The position numbers and the translations under genes were made by a program. The notes beneath the pieces were generated by a model, which was given only the letters and a program-made list of their open reading frames with translations, searched no databases and had not been told where the DNA came from. From CAZJHX01 sp964545715 (lineage in GTDB: Bacteria; Myxococcota_A; UBA9042; GCA-2863065), in contig CAZJHX010000061.1 of assembly GCA_964545715.1 (NCBI GenBank), positions 1 through 58,626 on the forward strand: a DNA stretch of 58,626 nucleotides, in the 5' to 3' direction. This document shows, piece by piece, positions 39,090 through 47,258 of the stretch; position 1 is the stretch's first letter, and each line of letters starts with the position of its first letter.

Positions 39090-39371
39090 TTGATCCGCTC
39101 CGTGGCCGGTTTCCTGTGTGTGCTGGTCGCGGCGATCCTGCTCGCGGGCTGCGGAACGTGCTGTCAGTGCACGCGGGGCTCGTGTCAGGGCTGCCCGACT
39201 CAGCCGGGGCTCATCTGTACGGGTGGCTGCGCCGACCGCTGCTACTACTGTCCAATTGGGGCGGAGTGCAACTGCGAACGGCAATGCCTGGGTCCCTCCT
39301 CTCAAGCCGGGGCTACCAGCGCTGAGAAAACCCCTCGAGCGTGTCGTTCTCTGCGCCGCGCGACGCCTTGA
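39090..39371 (+). CDS. Small Cys-rich lipoprotein
   Basis: 93 residues if started at the TTG at 39090, 12 bases after the TetR stop. GTG at 39102 is the alternative. The lipobox (VAAILLAGC) is good. It is followed by dense cysteines (GTCCQCTRGSCQGC, then CADRCYYC and CNCERQC), about 13 in 45 residues, without the repeat plan of the larger neighbours. The last 59 bases overlap the convergent deacetylase gene, so the C-terminus after about residue 70 may be less constrained. Function unknown; metal or disulphide clustering is possible. Confidence 0.6.
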   Translation: MIRSVAGFLCVLVAAILLAGCGTCCQCTRGSCQGCPTQPGLICTGGCADRCYYCPIGAECNCERQCLGPSSQAGATSAEKTPRACRSLRRATP

Positions 39372-40197
39372 GCACCGCCTCGTAGGCCGGCTGCTTCTCA
39401 CGTAGGAGACGGCGCAGGTCCGGCTGATACTGGGGCAGCGGCGAGTCCATCAGGTCCGCGAAGTCGATCATGTCGACAGCGTGAAACTCCAGGTTTACGA
39501 ACTCCATGCGCGACATTATCGGGCGCAGCGCGGCGGCGGCGAGAGGCCCCATGAGTGCCAGCGACGTCCCGATCACCGGCAAGCGCACCCCCGGCAGGAC
39601 GGTCATCGGCAGCTCCAACAGCCCTGAGGGCGTCCGGTGGGGCGCGCGCGAGGCAAAGGCGGAGCGCGGATCTCCCACGATCGAGCGGCTTCGTCGTCCG
39701 GTCAGACGCATCTTTGCGATGACCGCCGCCCTGGCCGCGTAATACGGTGGACACGGCAGCAGGCTGGAGTCGTAGAGATACCCGCGGTCCGCCAAGACCT
39801 GCAGTACGCGCTTGTCGATGTTGTAGCCGGGCGCGCGGAAACCGGCCACGGCGGTGCCGCGAAGCTGGCTCAAGGGCTCTTCTGCGCGCTCGATCTCGGC
39901 GACGATGTCGGCGTCGCTCTTCTTGATCAGATCGTAGGGGTGGCTGTACGTGTGGCTGGCAAGCTCGTGACCGGCGCGGACAAGCTCGGCTGCCACTCGT
40001 CGCGGCCCCTCGCGCTCGAGATCGGACGCCACGACAAAAAACGTGGCCTTGAGGTCAAAGCGCTTGAAGAGCTCGAGGAACCGGGGGACGCCGACCTCCC
40101 AGGCTTCATCGCCCGCGCCGGCGGGGTCCAGCCCGTGAATCGCGTGATAGAGGTGCAGGCTGTCGACGTCGACGTTGACGGCGAACCGGCGACTCAC
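39313..40197 (-). CDS. Polysaccharide deacetylase (CE4 family)
   Basis: 294 residues. NodB-homology motifs in order: NVDVDS (8-13, replacing the usual TFDDG), ATFFVV (51-56), HELASHTYSH (77-86, metal-binding His pair) and GFRAPGY (119-125, catalytic Arg/Pro). No signal peptide, so it probably acts in the cytoplasm on a lipid-linked or precursor sugar. The start codon is GTG; GTGA overlaps the stop of the upstream glycosyltransferase gene by 4 bases, so the two are translationally coupled and likely act on the same glycan. The C-terminal 130 residues are not recognisable. Confidence 0.88.
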   Translation of the reverse strand: MSRRFAVNVDVDSLHLYHAIHGLDPAGAGDEAWEVGVPRFLELFKRFDLKATFFVVASDLEREGPRRVAAELVRAGHELASHTYSHPYDLIKKSDADIVAEIERAEEPLSQLRGTAVAGFRAPGYNIDKRVLQVLADRGYLYDSSLLPCPPYYAARAAVIAKMRLTGRRSRSIVGDPRSAFASRAPHRTPSGLLELPMTVLPGVRLPVIGTSLALMGPLAAAALRPIMSRMEFVNLEFHAVDMIDFADLMDSPLPQYQPDLRRLLREKQPAYEAVLKASRGAENDTLEGFSQRW

Positions 40198-40931
40198 CCG
40201 CGGATCCGGATCGCGATAAACAGGCGGGCCAGGTTCTTGAGCACGTGCGGTACTCGGCGCGTCAGCTGGATGGTCGGGGGCCGCTTCTCGACGATCTCGA
40301 CCGGCACCTCGATAACACGGAAGTTGGCGCGCTCGGCGCGGATGACAAACTCGCTGGCGAACAGATCCCGGTCAACGATGCATCGATTCACCACGCGGAG
40401 CAGGCGCTCCTTATTAAAGGCCTTCAACCCGTGGGTGTCCGTGCCCTGGAACTCCAGGAAGATCTTGAGCAGCAGGTTGATGACCCGGGTGCCCGCGCGG
40501 CGGAAGATCGGGCGGCGGTCACGGGCGTCGGCGTGCGCCTTGGAGCCGACGACCATATCGGCCTGGTCACCTCGGAGGATCGCCATCGCGCGCGTATGGA
40601 AGTCGACGTCGCAGATATCGATCTCATCGCAGATGATGAAGCGGCCGCGCGCATCCAGGATGCCGCGCTTCAGGGCCTTGCCGTAGTTGGGCTCGTCGCC
40701 GATCAGCACACGGACGCAGTCGAACTTGCGCTCGAGGCGAAACGCGATCTCCTTGGTGTCGTCCGTGGACCCATTCTCGGTGATGAGAATCTCCGCGGTG
40801 TAGTCCAGCTCGTCCAGCTTGCCCACCAGCTCAGAGACGGCCGCAGACAGCAGCCCCTCCTCATTATATACGGGGATGATGATCGTGGCGTCTGGGGCGC
40901 TTGCGCCGAGCGGTTTGGTCGCAACGGACAT
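40194..40931 (-). CDS. Family 2 glycosyltransferase (DPM1/dolichol-phosphate type)
   Basis: 245 residues from the ATG at 40931; a TTG at 40967 would add 12 residues. GT-A fold motifs: IIIPVYNEEG (17-26), ITENGSTDDT and the acidic nucleotide-sugar site FIICDEIDICDVDF (DxD-like). A late GTDTHGLKAF segment resembles the acceptor loop of polyprenyl-phosphate glycosyltransferases. There are no transmembrane segments apart from an amphipathic C-terminal helix. Paired with the deacetylase; possible joint synthesis of a surface glycan or glycolipid. Divergent from the MscS gene, with 100 bases between starts. Confidence 0.88.
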   Translation of the reverse strand: MSVATKPLGASAPDATIIIPVYNEEGLLSAAVSELVGKLDELDYTAEILITENGSTDDTKEIAFRLERKFDCVRVLIGDEPNYGKALKRGILDARGRFIICDEIDICDVDFHTRAMAILRGDQADMVVGSKAHADARDRRPIFRRAGTRVINLLLKIFLEFQGTDTHGLKAFNKERLLRVVNRCIVDRDLFASEFVIRAERANFRVIEVPVEIVEKRPPTIQLTRRVPHVLKNLARLFIAIRIRG

Positions 40932-41031
40932 GGCACGCGGTCTACTCGGGGGCACAGGCGCTGTCAAGCGCGAGGACGTCGCGTGCTGGACCCGCAGCGC
41001 GTTGACGGGCTATAGAAAAGTCACTGTGTTC

Positions 41032-42867
41032 ATGTGTAAGACGCTGCGCCGGACCCTGCTGGTCTTCGGTGCCCTCGGGGTGCTCACCCCGGCGGCCCAA
41101 GCCCAGATCACTCCGCGTGGACCGGACCACGAGACGGCCAGACCGCATGCCCGTCGGGCGGTGGACCTGATCGCGCGTCGCGGTCCGGCCGACGGGCAAC
41201 GGTATCAGCGCCTCAAGCTCGCAACAGCCGCCCGACGGCTGGTCGCAGAGCAGCCCGACCGTCGCACCCGGTGGGATATCGACCGCCGGGATTTCTTCGT
41301 AATGCTGGTTCCCGCTCAGATCCCCGAAGTGGGCCTGATCGTGACCACCGGCGAGCGCATCCACAACCAGCTGGACCTGCTGTGGAGCCAGTTGGTGCCG
41401 GCGGTGTTCTTCCTGCTGTTGCTGCTCATGTGGCGGCGCGCCTGGCGCGACGATCCGGCGATGCTGAAGCGATGCTCGGGCGCCTACGGCAGCTTCAGCC
41501 TCTACTTTGCGCTGGCCGGCTTCGTCGTGATGAGTGGGCTGACGTCGGAGGGGCTGCAGCGCACGCTTCACCTGCTGAGCCTCTTTGTCCTGGTGCTGGG
41601 CATCATCCAGACGCTGACGGTCTTTGTGGTGGACGGCTTCTTCGAGCGCGGCCGCAACATCAACGTGCCGGTCATCGTGCGCGATGTGACGACGATCGCC
41701 CTGTTTATCGTCTCGTCCATCATCGTGCTCAGCAACTTCGGAGTGGACCTGACCGGCATCCTGACCGGGTCCGTGGTGCTGACCGCCGTTGTCGGTCTCG
41801 CGTTTCAGGACACGTTGGGCAGCATCGCCAGTGGCCTGGCCCTTCAGGTCGAGCAGCCGTTCGAAGAGAACGACTGGATCCAATACGACGGCGGCATCGG
41901 GCGCGTGCTGGAGATCAACTGGCGGTCGACAAAGCTGGTCACGCCCGCCAACGAGACGGTCCACATCCCAAACGGGCAGCTAACGTCGTCGCGGCTGGTC
42001 AACCTGTCACGACCCGACCCGTTCCACCGGCGCCAGGTCACCGTGGGGCTGCCGTATGCGACGCCGCCCAACCAGTGCAAGAAGCTGCTCGAGGAGGCGG
42101 CGCGGACAGCCGGGGTGCTCAGCGAGCCGGCGCCGTTCGCGGTCATCGAGGGCTTTGGAGACTCCAGCGTGGCCTACACGCTGCACTTCTTCATCTCGCG
42201 CATCCATGACTACCTGCGCATCGAGGACCGCGTGCGCACCAACATCTGGTACCGGCTCAGCCGCGCCGGAATCAGCATCCCGTTCCCCATTCGCGACATC
42301 ACGGTGCACCAGGTGGAGGCCGCGGACGTGACAGCCCGCGAGCAGCAGGCATATCAGGCACGTCTGGCCGCGCTGCAGGCGATCCCGTTTCTCGATCCGC
42401 TGACAGAGGGCGGGCGCCGCACACTGGCCCAGGGCATGACCGAGCAGACCTTCGGCGCGGGCGAGACGGTAATCCAGCAGGGCGAGGACGGCGACAGTCT
42501 CTTCTTCGTGCGCGACGGCGAGGTGGAGGTTCTGGTCCAGGCCGGCGGATCGAACGGCGCCAAGCGGGTTGCGATTATCGGCGCGGGTGAGTTCTTCGGC
42601 GAGATGTCCCTGATGACCGGCGAGCGCCGCGCTGCGACCGTGCGGACCATCACCGACGCCACGTTTTTTGTCATCGAACACGACGCCTTCGGAGCGCTGT
42701 TAGACGACGAGAAAGAGCTGGTCGCGCGTATCGCGCCGATCCTGACGGCCCGCAACACCAACCTGCAGCGTGAGCGGCGGGAGATGACGACCCGACAGGC
42801 CCAGCCGGTACCGGAGCCAGTCGAAGAATCAATGCTGGATCGAATCCGCGACTTTTTCGGTCTCTAA
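41032..42867 (+). CDS. MscS-type mechanosensitive channel with cyclic-nucleotide-binding domain
   Basis: 611 residues from the ATG at 41032; the frame is open upstream but a signal peptide (1-24, ending AAQAQ) fits here. A periplasmic region is followed by membrane segments at about 120-137, 155-175, 180-202 and 217-235. The pore helix is GLAFQDTLGSIASGLAL (255-271), and the MscS beta domain follows (WRSTKLVTPANETVHIPNGQ). A cNMP-binding domain lies at about 455-575, with DGDSLFFVRDG and the phosphate-binding FFGEMSLMTGERRAATV (Glu and Arg present). MscS channels open on membrane tension and release solutes; the C-terminal domain suggests control by cAMP or a similar nucleotide. Confidence 0.92.
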   Translation: MCKTLRRTLLVFGALGVLTPAAQAQITPRGPDHETARPHARRAVDLIARRGPADGQRYQRLKLATAARRLVAEQPDRRTRWDIDRRDFFVMLVPAQIPEVGLIVTTGERIHNQLDLLWSQLVPAVFFLLLLLMWRRAWRDDPAMLKRCSGAYGSFSLYFALAGFVVMSGLTSEGLQRTLHLLSLFVLVLGIIQTLTVFVVDGFFERGRNINVPVIVRDVTTIALFIVSSIIVLSNFGVDLTGILTGSVVLTAVVGLAFQDTLGSIASGLALQVEQPFEENDWIQYDGGIGRVLEINWRSTKLVTPANETVHIPNGQLTSSRLVNLSRPDPFHRRQVTVGLPYATPPNQCKKLLEEAARTAGVLSEPAPFAVIEGFGDSSVAYTLHFFISRIHDYLRIEDRVRTNIWYRLSRAGISIPFPIRDITVHQVEAADVTAREQQAYQARLAALQAIPFLDPLTEGGRRTLAQGMTEQTFGAGETVIQQGEDGDSLFFVRDGEVEVLVQAGGSNGAKRVAIIGAGEFFGEMSLMTGERRAATVRTITDATFFVIEHDAFGALLDDEKELVARIAPILTARNTNLQRERREMTTRQAQPVPEPVEESMLDRIRDFFGL

Positions 42868-42895
42868 GTCTTCAAAACATGTTATATACCGCGCG

Positions 42896-42915
42896 CCTGT
42901 CTCTAAGACGGGTTT
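42896..42915 (+). terminator. Possible terminator after the MscS gene
   Basis: A 7-base-pair stem (CCTGTCT / AGACGGG, with one G-U pair) and a 3-base loop are followed by TTT, 28 bases after the MscS stop. The T-run is short, so the call is tentative. A TTGACA box (42914-42919) follows but has no good -10 partner. Confidence 0.4.
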
Positions 42916-43022
42916 GACATACGTTGTAATTACACACACTTCCTCACACCGAGCTCCGTGCTTTGCCGGCCTGCCGCCAAAGTGGAATGGGAAGTGGCAG
43001 AAAAACGGAGTGGAGAAGAAGA

Positions 43023-44063
43023 ATGTCTAACGTATCTATGCGTGACCTGCTCGAGGCAGGCGTCCACTTCGGGCATCAGACGGCCCGTTGGAACCCCAAG
43101 ATGAGCCCGTACATCTACGGCGCGCGCGACGGGGTGCATATCATCAATCTGGGCAAGACCCTGCGCATGTTCCGCGACGCGATGCACTTCATCTCGCGCA
43201 TCGTGAGCAACAAAGGCCAGATCCTGTTCATCGGCACAAAGCGCCAGGCGCAGGAAGTCATTGCGGACGAGGCCGGACGGGCCAAGCAGCCCTACGTGAC
43301 CCACCGCTGGCTCGGCGGCATGCTGACCAACTTCCAGACGATCAAGCAGAGCTTGGATCGCCTGATCGAGATCGAGAAGAACCTTGCCGAGGGGCAGGTC
43401 GAGCGCCTGACGAAGAAGGAGATCATCTCTTTCGAGCGCGCACGCGACAAGCTGCTCAAGAACCTCGGCGGCATCCGCGAGATGAACGGCCTCCCTGCGG
43501 CGGTCTTCATTGTGGATCCCAACCGAGAGAAGATCGCGATGCGTGAGGCCCGTCGCCTCAAGATCCCGATCATCGCGCTGTGCGACACCAACTGTGACCC
43601 GGACCACGTCGACTACCCGATCCCGGGCAACGACGACGCGATTCGCGCAATCCGGTTGTTCGCTGCGGCCATCGCTGACACGTGCGTCTCCAGCGAGCAG
43701 CTGAAGCAGACGGTGAAGGGCTTCGAGAAGACCTTCACGGCTGACCAGCTGACCGAGGATGGGGCGGCCCCGTCCGGGTCCGATACGCCGGTCGAGGTGG
43801 TGCGGCGTGGCGTGAAGGCCGATGAGGCTGAAGCGGCTCCCGAGGCTGAAGCGGCTCCCGAGGCTGAAGCGGCTCCCGAGGCCGAGGCGGCTCCCGAGGC
43901 CGAGGCGGCTCCCGAGGCCGAGGCGGCTCCCAAGGCCGAAGCGGCTCCCGAGGCCGAGGCGGCTCCCAAGGCCGAGGCGGCTCCCAAGGCTGAAGCGGCT
44001 CCCGAGGCTGCTGCAGAGACCAAAGAGACCAAAGACGCGCCCGCTCCCGCGGCGGACGCCTAG
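43023..44063 (+). CDS. rpsB: 30S ribosomal protein S2 with repetitive C-terminal extension
   Basis: 346 residues versus about 230-260 for the usual S2. ATG at 43023, with GGAGAAGAAG just upstream. The core (1-250) is a standard S2: LLEAGVHFGHQT (9-20), FIGTKRQAQ and VTHRWLGGMLTNF (92-104), KIPIIALCDTNCDP. From about 262 the protein continues as 10 repeats of EAEAAP/KAEAAP (268-327) and an Ala/Pro/Asp tail. S2 is needed for 30S assembly and mRNA binding. First gene of the rpsB-tsf-pyrH-frr cluster. Confidence 0.97.
   Translation: MSNVSMRDLLEAGVHFGHQTARWNPKMSPYIYGARDGVHIINLGKTLRMFRDAMHFISRIVSNKGQILFIGTKRQAQEVIADEAGRAKQPYVTHRWLGGMLTNFQTIKQSLDRLIEIEKNLAEGQVERLTKKEIISFERARDKLLKNLGGIREMNGLPAAVFIVDPNREKIAMREARRLKIPIIALCDTNCDPDHVDYPIPGNDDAIRAIRLFAAAIADTCVSSEQLKQTVKGFEKTFTADQLTEDGAAPSGSDTPVEVVRRGVKADEAEAAPEAEAAPEAEAAPEAEAAPEAEAAPEAEAAPKAEAAPEAEAAPKAEAAPKAEAAPEAAAETKETKDAPAPAADA
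43824..44003 (+). repeat. Tandem 18-base repeat, 10 copies, in rpsB
   Basis: An 18-base unit (GAGGCTGAAGCGGCTCCC and variants) occurs ten times and encodes EAEAAP seven times and KAEAAP three times. The variants are mostly third-position changes plus G-to-A (Glu to Lys). The array keeps the frame and could vary in copy number between strains by slippage. Confidence 0.9.
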
Positions 44064-44089
44064 AGAGACATCGAAGAAGGAGTACAAAC

Positions 44090-44746
44090 ATGTCTATTCC
44101 AGCCAAACTGGTGATGGAGCTTCGCAAGGCGACCGGCGCCGGCATGATGGACTGCAAGAAGGCGCTCACCGAGACCGACGGCGACTTCGGCGCGGCGGCG
44201 GCGCTGCTCGAGGTCAAGAAGCAGGGTAAGGCGGCCAAACGGTCGGGCAAGATCGCTGCTGAGGGTCTCGTCGCGTCCTACATCCACATGGGCGGCAAGA
44301 TCGGCGTCCTGTGTGAGGTCAACATCGAGACCGACTTCGCGGCCAAGTCCGACCTGTTCAAGACGTTCGTCTACGACCTGTGCATGCACATCGCGGCGAT
44401 GAACCCCGGCGTGGTCAGCACCGACGACGTCCCGCAGGAGGAGGTCGAGGCCAAGAAGAAGATCTTCATCGCGCAGGTCGTCGAAGAGGGCAAGCCCGAG
44501 GCGCTGGCCGAGCGGATCGTCGGCGGCAAGATCAACAAGTGGCTCAAGGAGCAGGCGCTCCTGGAGCAGAAGTACGTCAAGGACGAGACCGGCAAGAAGA
44601 CGGTCAAAGACTACCTGGGCGAGGTCACCGGCAACATCGGCGAGAAGATCACGATCCGACGCTTTGTCCGCTACGAGCTGGGCGAGGGCATCGAGAAGAA
44701 GGTCGAGAACTTCGCCGACGAGGTCGCGGCCCAAATGGCCGGGTAG
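44090..44746 (+). CDS. tsf: Translation elongation factor Ts
   Basis: 218 residues, the short type that lacks part of the second core subdomain. GAAGGAG precedes the ATG by seven bases. Motifs: N-terminal UBA-like domain LVMELRKATGAGMMDCKKAL (8-27), then GVLCEVNIETDFAAKSDLF with the conserved TDF that contacts EF-Tu. It exchanges GDP for GTP on EF-Tu. Placed 26 bases after rpsB and 21 before pyrH. Confidence 0.97.
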   Translation: MSIPAKLVMELRKATGAGMMDCKKALTETDGDFGAAAALLEVKKQGKAAKRSGKIAAEGLVASYIHMGGKIGVLCEVNIETDFAAKSDLFKTFVYDLCMHIAAMNPGVVSTDDVPQEEVEAKKKIFIAQVVEEGKPEALAERIVGGKINKWLKEQALLEQKYVKDETGKKTVKDYLGEVTGNIGEKITIRRFVRYELGEGIEKKVENFADEVAAQMAG

Positions 44747-44767
44747 AGGCAAAAGCACACCACTGGG

Positions 44768-45514
44768 ATGCCAGCAGTTCATAAACGAATACTTTTGAAG
44801 CTCTCGGGCGAGGCCCTTCGCGGGACTGAGCCCTACGGCATCCACCTTCCGACATTGCAGAACGTCGCCGAGCAGGTGCGCGAGATCCACGACATGGGCG
44901 TGGAGATGGGCATCGTGTTAGGAGGCGGCAACATCTTCCGTGGCGTCGCCGGTTCAGCCCAGGGCATGGACCGCGCGGTCGCCGACTATATGGGGATGCT
45001 GGCCACCGTGATGAATGCGGTGGCGCTGCAGGACGTGCTGGAGAAGCTGGGTGTTGCGTCCAGGGTCCAGACGGCCATCGAGATGCACCAGATCGCAGAG
45101 GTCTACATCCGCCGGCGCGCCATGCGTCATCTGGAGAAGGGCCGTGTTGTGATCTTTGCCGGCGGCACCGGCAACCCCTACTTCACAACGGACACGACGG
45201 CGGCTCTGCGCGCGATGGAGATCCACGCAGAGGTGATCATGAAGGCCACCAAGGTCGACGGCGTGTACAACAAAGATCCGATGAAGCACGACGACGCCGA
45301 GTTCTACCCGCAGTTGACTTATCTGCAGGTGCTGGAGCAGGGTCTTCACGTGATGGACTCCACCGCAATCAGCCTGTGCATGGACAACAACATGCCGATT
45401 ATCGTGTTCAACCTGAATCAGCAGGGCAATATCCGGCGCGTCGTGCAAGGCGAGCACATCGGCACCTACGTGTCGCGCGCAGGGACCCTGCGAGGAGGCG
45501 CCAGCCATGCATGA
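44768..45514 (+). CDS. pyrH: Uridylate kinase
   Basis: 248 residues, the normal length for hexameric bacterial UMP kinase of the amino-acid kinase family. Motifs: ILLKLSGEAL (8-17), IVLGGGNIFRG (49-59), then FAGGTGNPYFTTDTTA and KATKVDGVYNKDP. Phosphorylates UMP to UDP. The stop overlaps the frr start by 8 bases. Confidence 0.97.
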   Translation: MPAVHKRILLKLSGEALRGTEPYGIHLPTLQNVAEQVREIHDMGVEMGIVLGGGNIFRGVAGSAQGMDRAVADYMGMLATVMNAVALQDVLEKLGVASRVQTAIEMHQIAEVYIRRRAMRHLEKGRVVIFAGGTGNPYFTTDTTAALRAMEIHAEVIMKATKVDGVYNKDPMKHDDAEFYPQLTYLQVLEQGLHVMDSTAISLCMDNNMPIIVFNLNQQGNIRRVVQGEHIGTYVSRAGTLRGGASHA

Positions 45515-46064
45515 AGACGTTCGCGAAATCCTGGACGACTGCCAGCAGAGCATGGAGAAGGCGGTCGAGAGCTACAAGCGTGAGCTCAGCCGCATCCGTA
45601 CCGGGCGAGCCAACCTGTCCGTTTTGGACGGCGTCCGCGTCGAGTACTACGGCAGCATGACGCCACTGAACCAGGTGGCGGCGCTGACCGTCGCCGACCC
45701 GCGCTTGATCACCGTCAAACCCTGGGACAAGTCGCTGCTGGCGCTGATCGAGAAGTCGATCCTGATCTCGGACGTGGGGCTGAACCCCAACAACGATGGC
45801 GAGATCATCCGACTGCCGATCCCGCCGCTGACCGGCGAGCGTCGCAAGGAGCTCGTCAAGCAGGTCCGCCGCATCGCCGAGGACGCCAAAGTTAGCGTCC
45901 GCGGGTGTCGACGCGACGGCCGAGACATGCTGGAGACGGTGGACAACCTGCCTGAGGACGACCTCAAGAAGGGCAAGGATCGCGTCCAGGAGCTGACCGA
46001 CGCGTGGGTGAAGAAGATCGACTCGATCGCGGACGCCAAGGAAGCCGACATCCTCGAGGTCTGA
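45507..46064 (+). CDS. frr: Ribosome recycling factor
   Basis: 185 residues, the usual length. Motifs: MEKAVESYKRELSRIRTGRA (16-35), VEYYGSMTPLNQVA, and PPLTGERRKELVK near 110. One local oddity is VRGCRRDGRD where most members have VRNIRRDAND. Together with EF-G it splits post-termination ribosomes. Overlaps pyrH by 8 bases, so translation is likely coupled; the convergent gene ends 6 bases away and I see no hairpin between them. Confidence 0.97.
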   Translation: MHEDVREILDDCQQSMEKAVESYKRELSRIRTGRANLSVLDGVRVEYYGSMTPLNQVAALTVADPRLITVKPWDKSLLALIEKSILISDVGLNPNNDGEIIRLPIPPLTGERRKELVKQVRRIAEDAKVSVRGCRRDGRDMLETVDNLPEDDLKKGKDRVQELTDAWVKKIDSIADAKEADILEV

Positions 46065-46070
46065 GCGCCC

Positions 46071-47189
46071 TTACTTGCGCTTGTCCCACTTCGCACGCCT
46101 GATATCGAACGGCGGCGAATCGAATCCAAAACCCACTTTTTTGAACGGAATGAGCGCCGTGCTCTCGATGACCGTCTGCAGGATCATCGTGTTGGGCGTC
46201 AGGTAGCCGGTCTTGTCTTTCTCGGCGATGACCGCGACGTGCCCGCTCCAAAGAAACATGTCACCCACGCGAACGTCGCGACCAAACTTGATCGGCTTGC
46301 CGTCCGCCGTTCGGTACTTTCCGCCCTTCAGCGCCGTGACCCAAGCGCGGCGCTTCGATCGTGACTTGAGGCCGCCGGTCCACGTGTAGCCCTGCTTTTT
46401 GCCGGCGCGGCGCCAGCCGTAGATGACCATGTCCGCGCAGTCGGACCCGACGCCGCGCTCGGCCTGGTGGTCCTTGTCCCGGCCCGTGGTGGTGCTCGAC
46501 CCATAGACATAGGGGACGTTGATCAGCTCGGTCATATACCCGACGGGGGTGTCGTCGCGCCGGAACCGGACGGTGGCGATGCCGCGCTTCAGACCCGACT
46601 TGTCCATGTGCTCTTTGCCGCGCGCCCAAACCTCCTTGCGCCCCAGCTTGACGCGCGCCGTGAAGCGCATGGTGCCCAACCCGCCGTACTCATCCGGCGT
46701 CGTGGTCGGGTGCGCGTCCGCTTTCTGGCGCCAGGCGCTGCCCCACTTGGTCATCTCGGTCTCGGCGACGTCGATATGGCACCAGTGCCACTTGGCCGGA
46801 TGGTCCGCGCGCTCGACGGGATGCCACGCCGGCTCCATGGTGCCGGTGTTGTCGTAGATGCCGTTCTCGAGAGGGTCTGCCTCCAGCTTGTACCAGGTGA
46901 TCTGAGGCTTGGGCAGCGTCGCCGGCCAGCGCGCGATCTTGCGCACTCGTCGCCGACCCTTACGCAGCTTGGGCGCCTCGGTAAAGACCCGCCGCTTGCC
47001 GTTCACCCGCGCCTCCACCACCAGATAGAGCCGGACGTCCGCGCCCAGCTTGGCGCGCATCTCACGATTCGACGCGGCTTTGTCGCCTTCGCCGAGGGCG
47101 ATCCAGACTTTGTCGATACGTACGGTGGGTGTCGGCGCGCTCTGCGCGGGTTGCGCGAGCAGGGCCAGGGTCAGAATGGCTGGGGACAT
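46071..47189 (-). CDS. Secreted NlpC/P60-like cysteine hydrolase
   Basis: 372 residues from the ATG at 47189, with GGAGGT nine bases upstream. Signal peptide 1-18 (ending AQPAQSA). The first 200 residues are beta-rich and unrecognised. The last 150 show NlpC/P60 logic: VPYVYGSS (225-232), then GSDCADMVIYGW with nucleophile C251, and WSGHVAVIAEK with H317. The third residue of the triad is not clear. The family cleaves peptidoglycan stem peptides or related amide bonds. It follows a Cys-rich lipoprotein gene by 69 bases on the same strand. Confidence 0.75.
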   Translation of the reverse strand: MSPAILTLALLAQPAQSAPTPTVRIDKVWIALGEGDKAASNREMRAKLGADVRLYLVVEARVNGKRRVFTEAPKLRKGRRRVRKIARWPATLPKPQITWYKLEADPLENGIYDNTGTMEPAWHPVERADHPAKWHWCHIDVAETEMTKWGSAWRQKADAHPTTTPDEYGGLGTMRFTARVKLGRKEVWARGKEHMDKSGLKRGIATVRFRRDDTPVGYMTELINVPYVYGSSTTTGRDKDHQAERGVGSDCADMVIYGWRRAGKKQGYTWTGGLKSRSKRRAWVTALKGGKYRTADGKPIKFGRDVRVGDMFLWSGHVAVIAEKDKTGYLTPNTMILQTVIESTALIPFKKVGFGFDSPPFDIRRAKWDKRK

Positions 47190-47258
47190 CGGCGATCTAC
47201 CTCCGGTCATATGGGAGCAAACCGCCGCGCCGCATCATTCCGCCTGGTGATCCAGCCG

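Noticed and set aside
42914..42930. Promoter for rpsB built on TTGACA
   Set aside because: The -35-like box is perfect, but no acceptable -10 lies 16-18 bases downstream; TGTAAT is too close.
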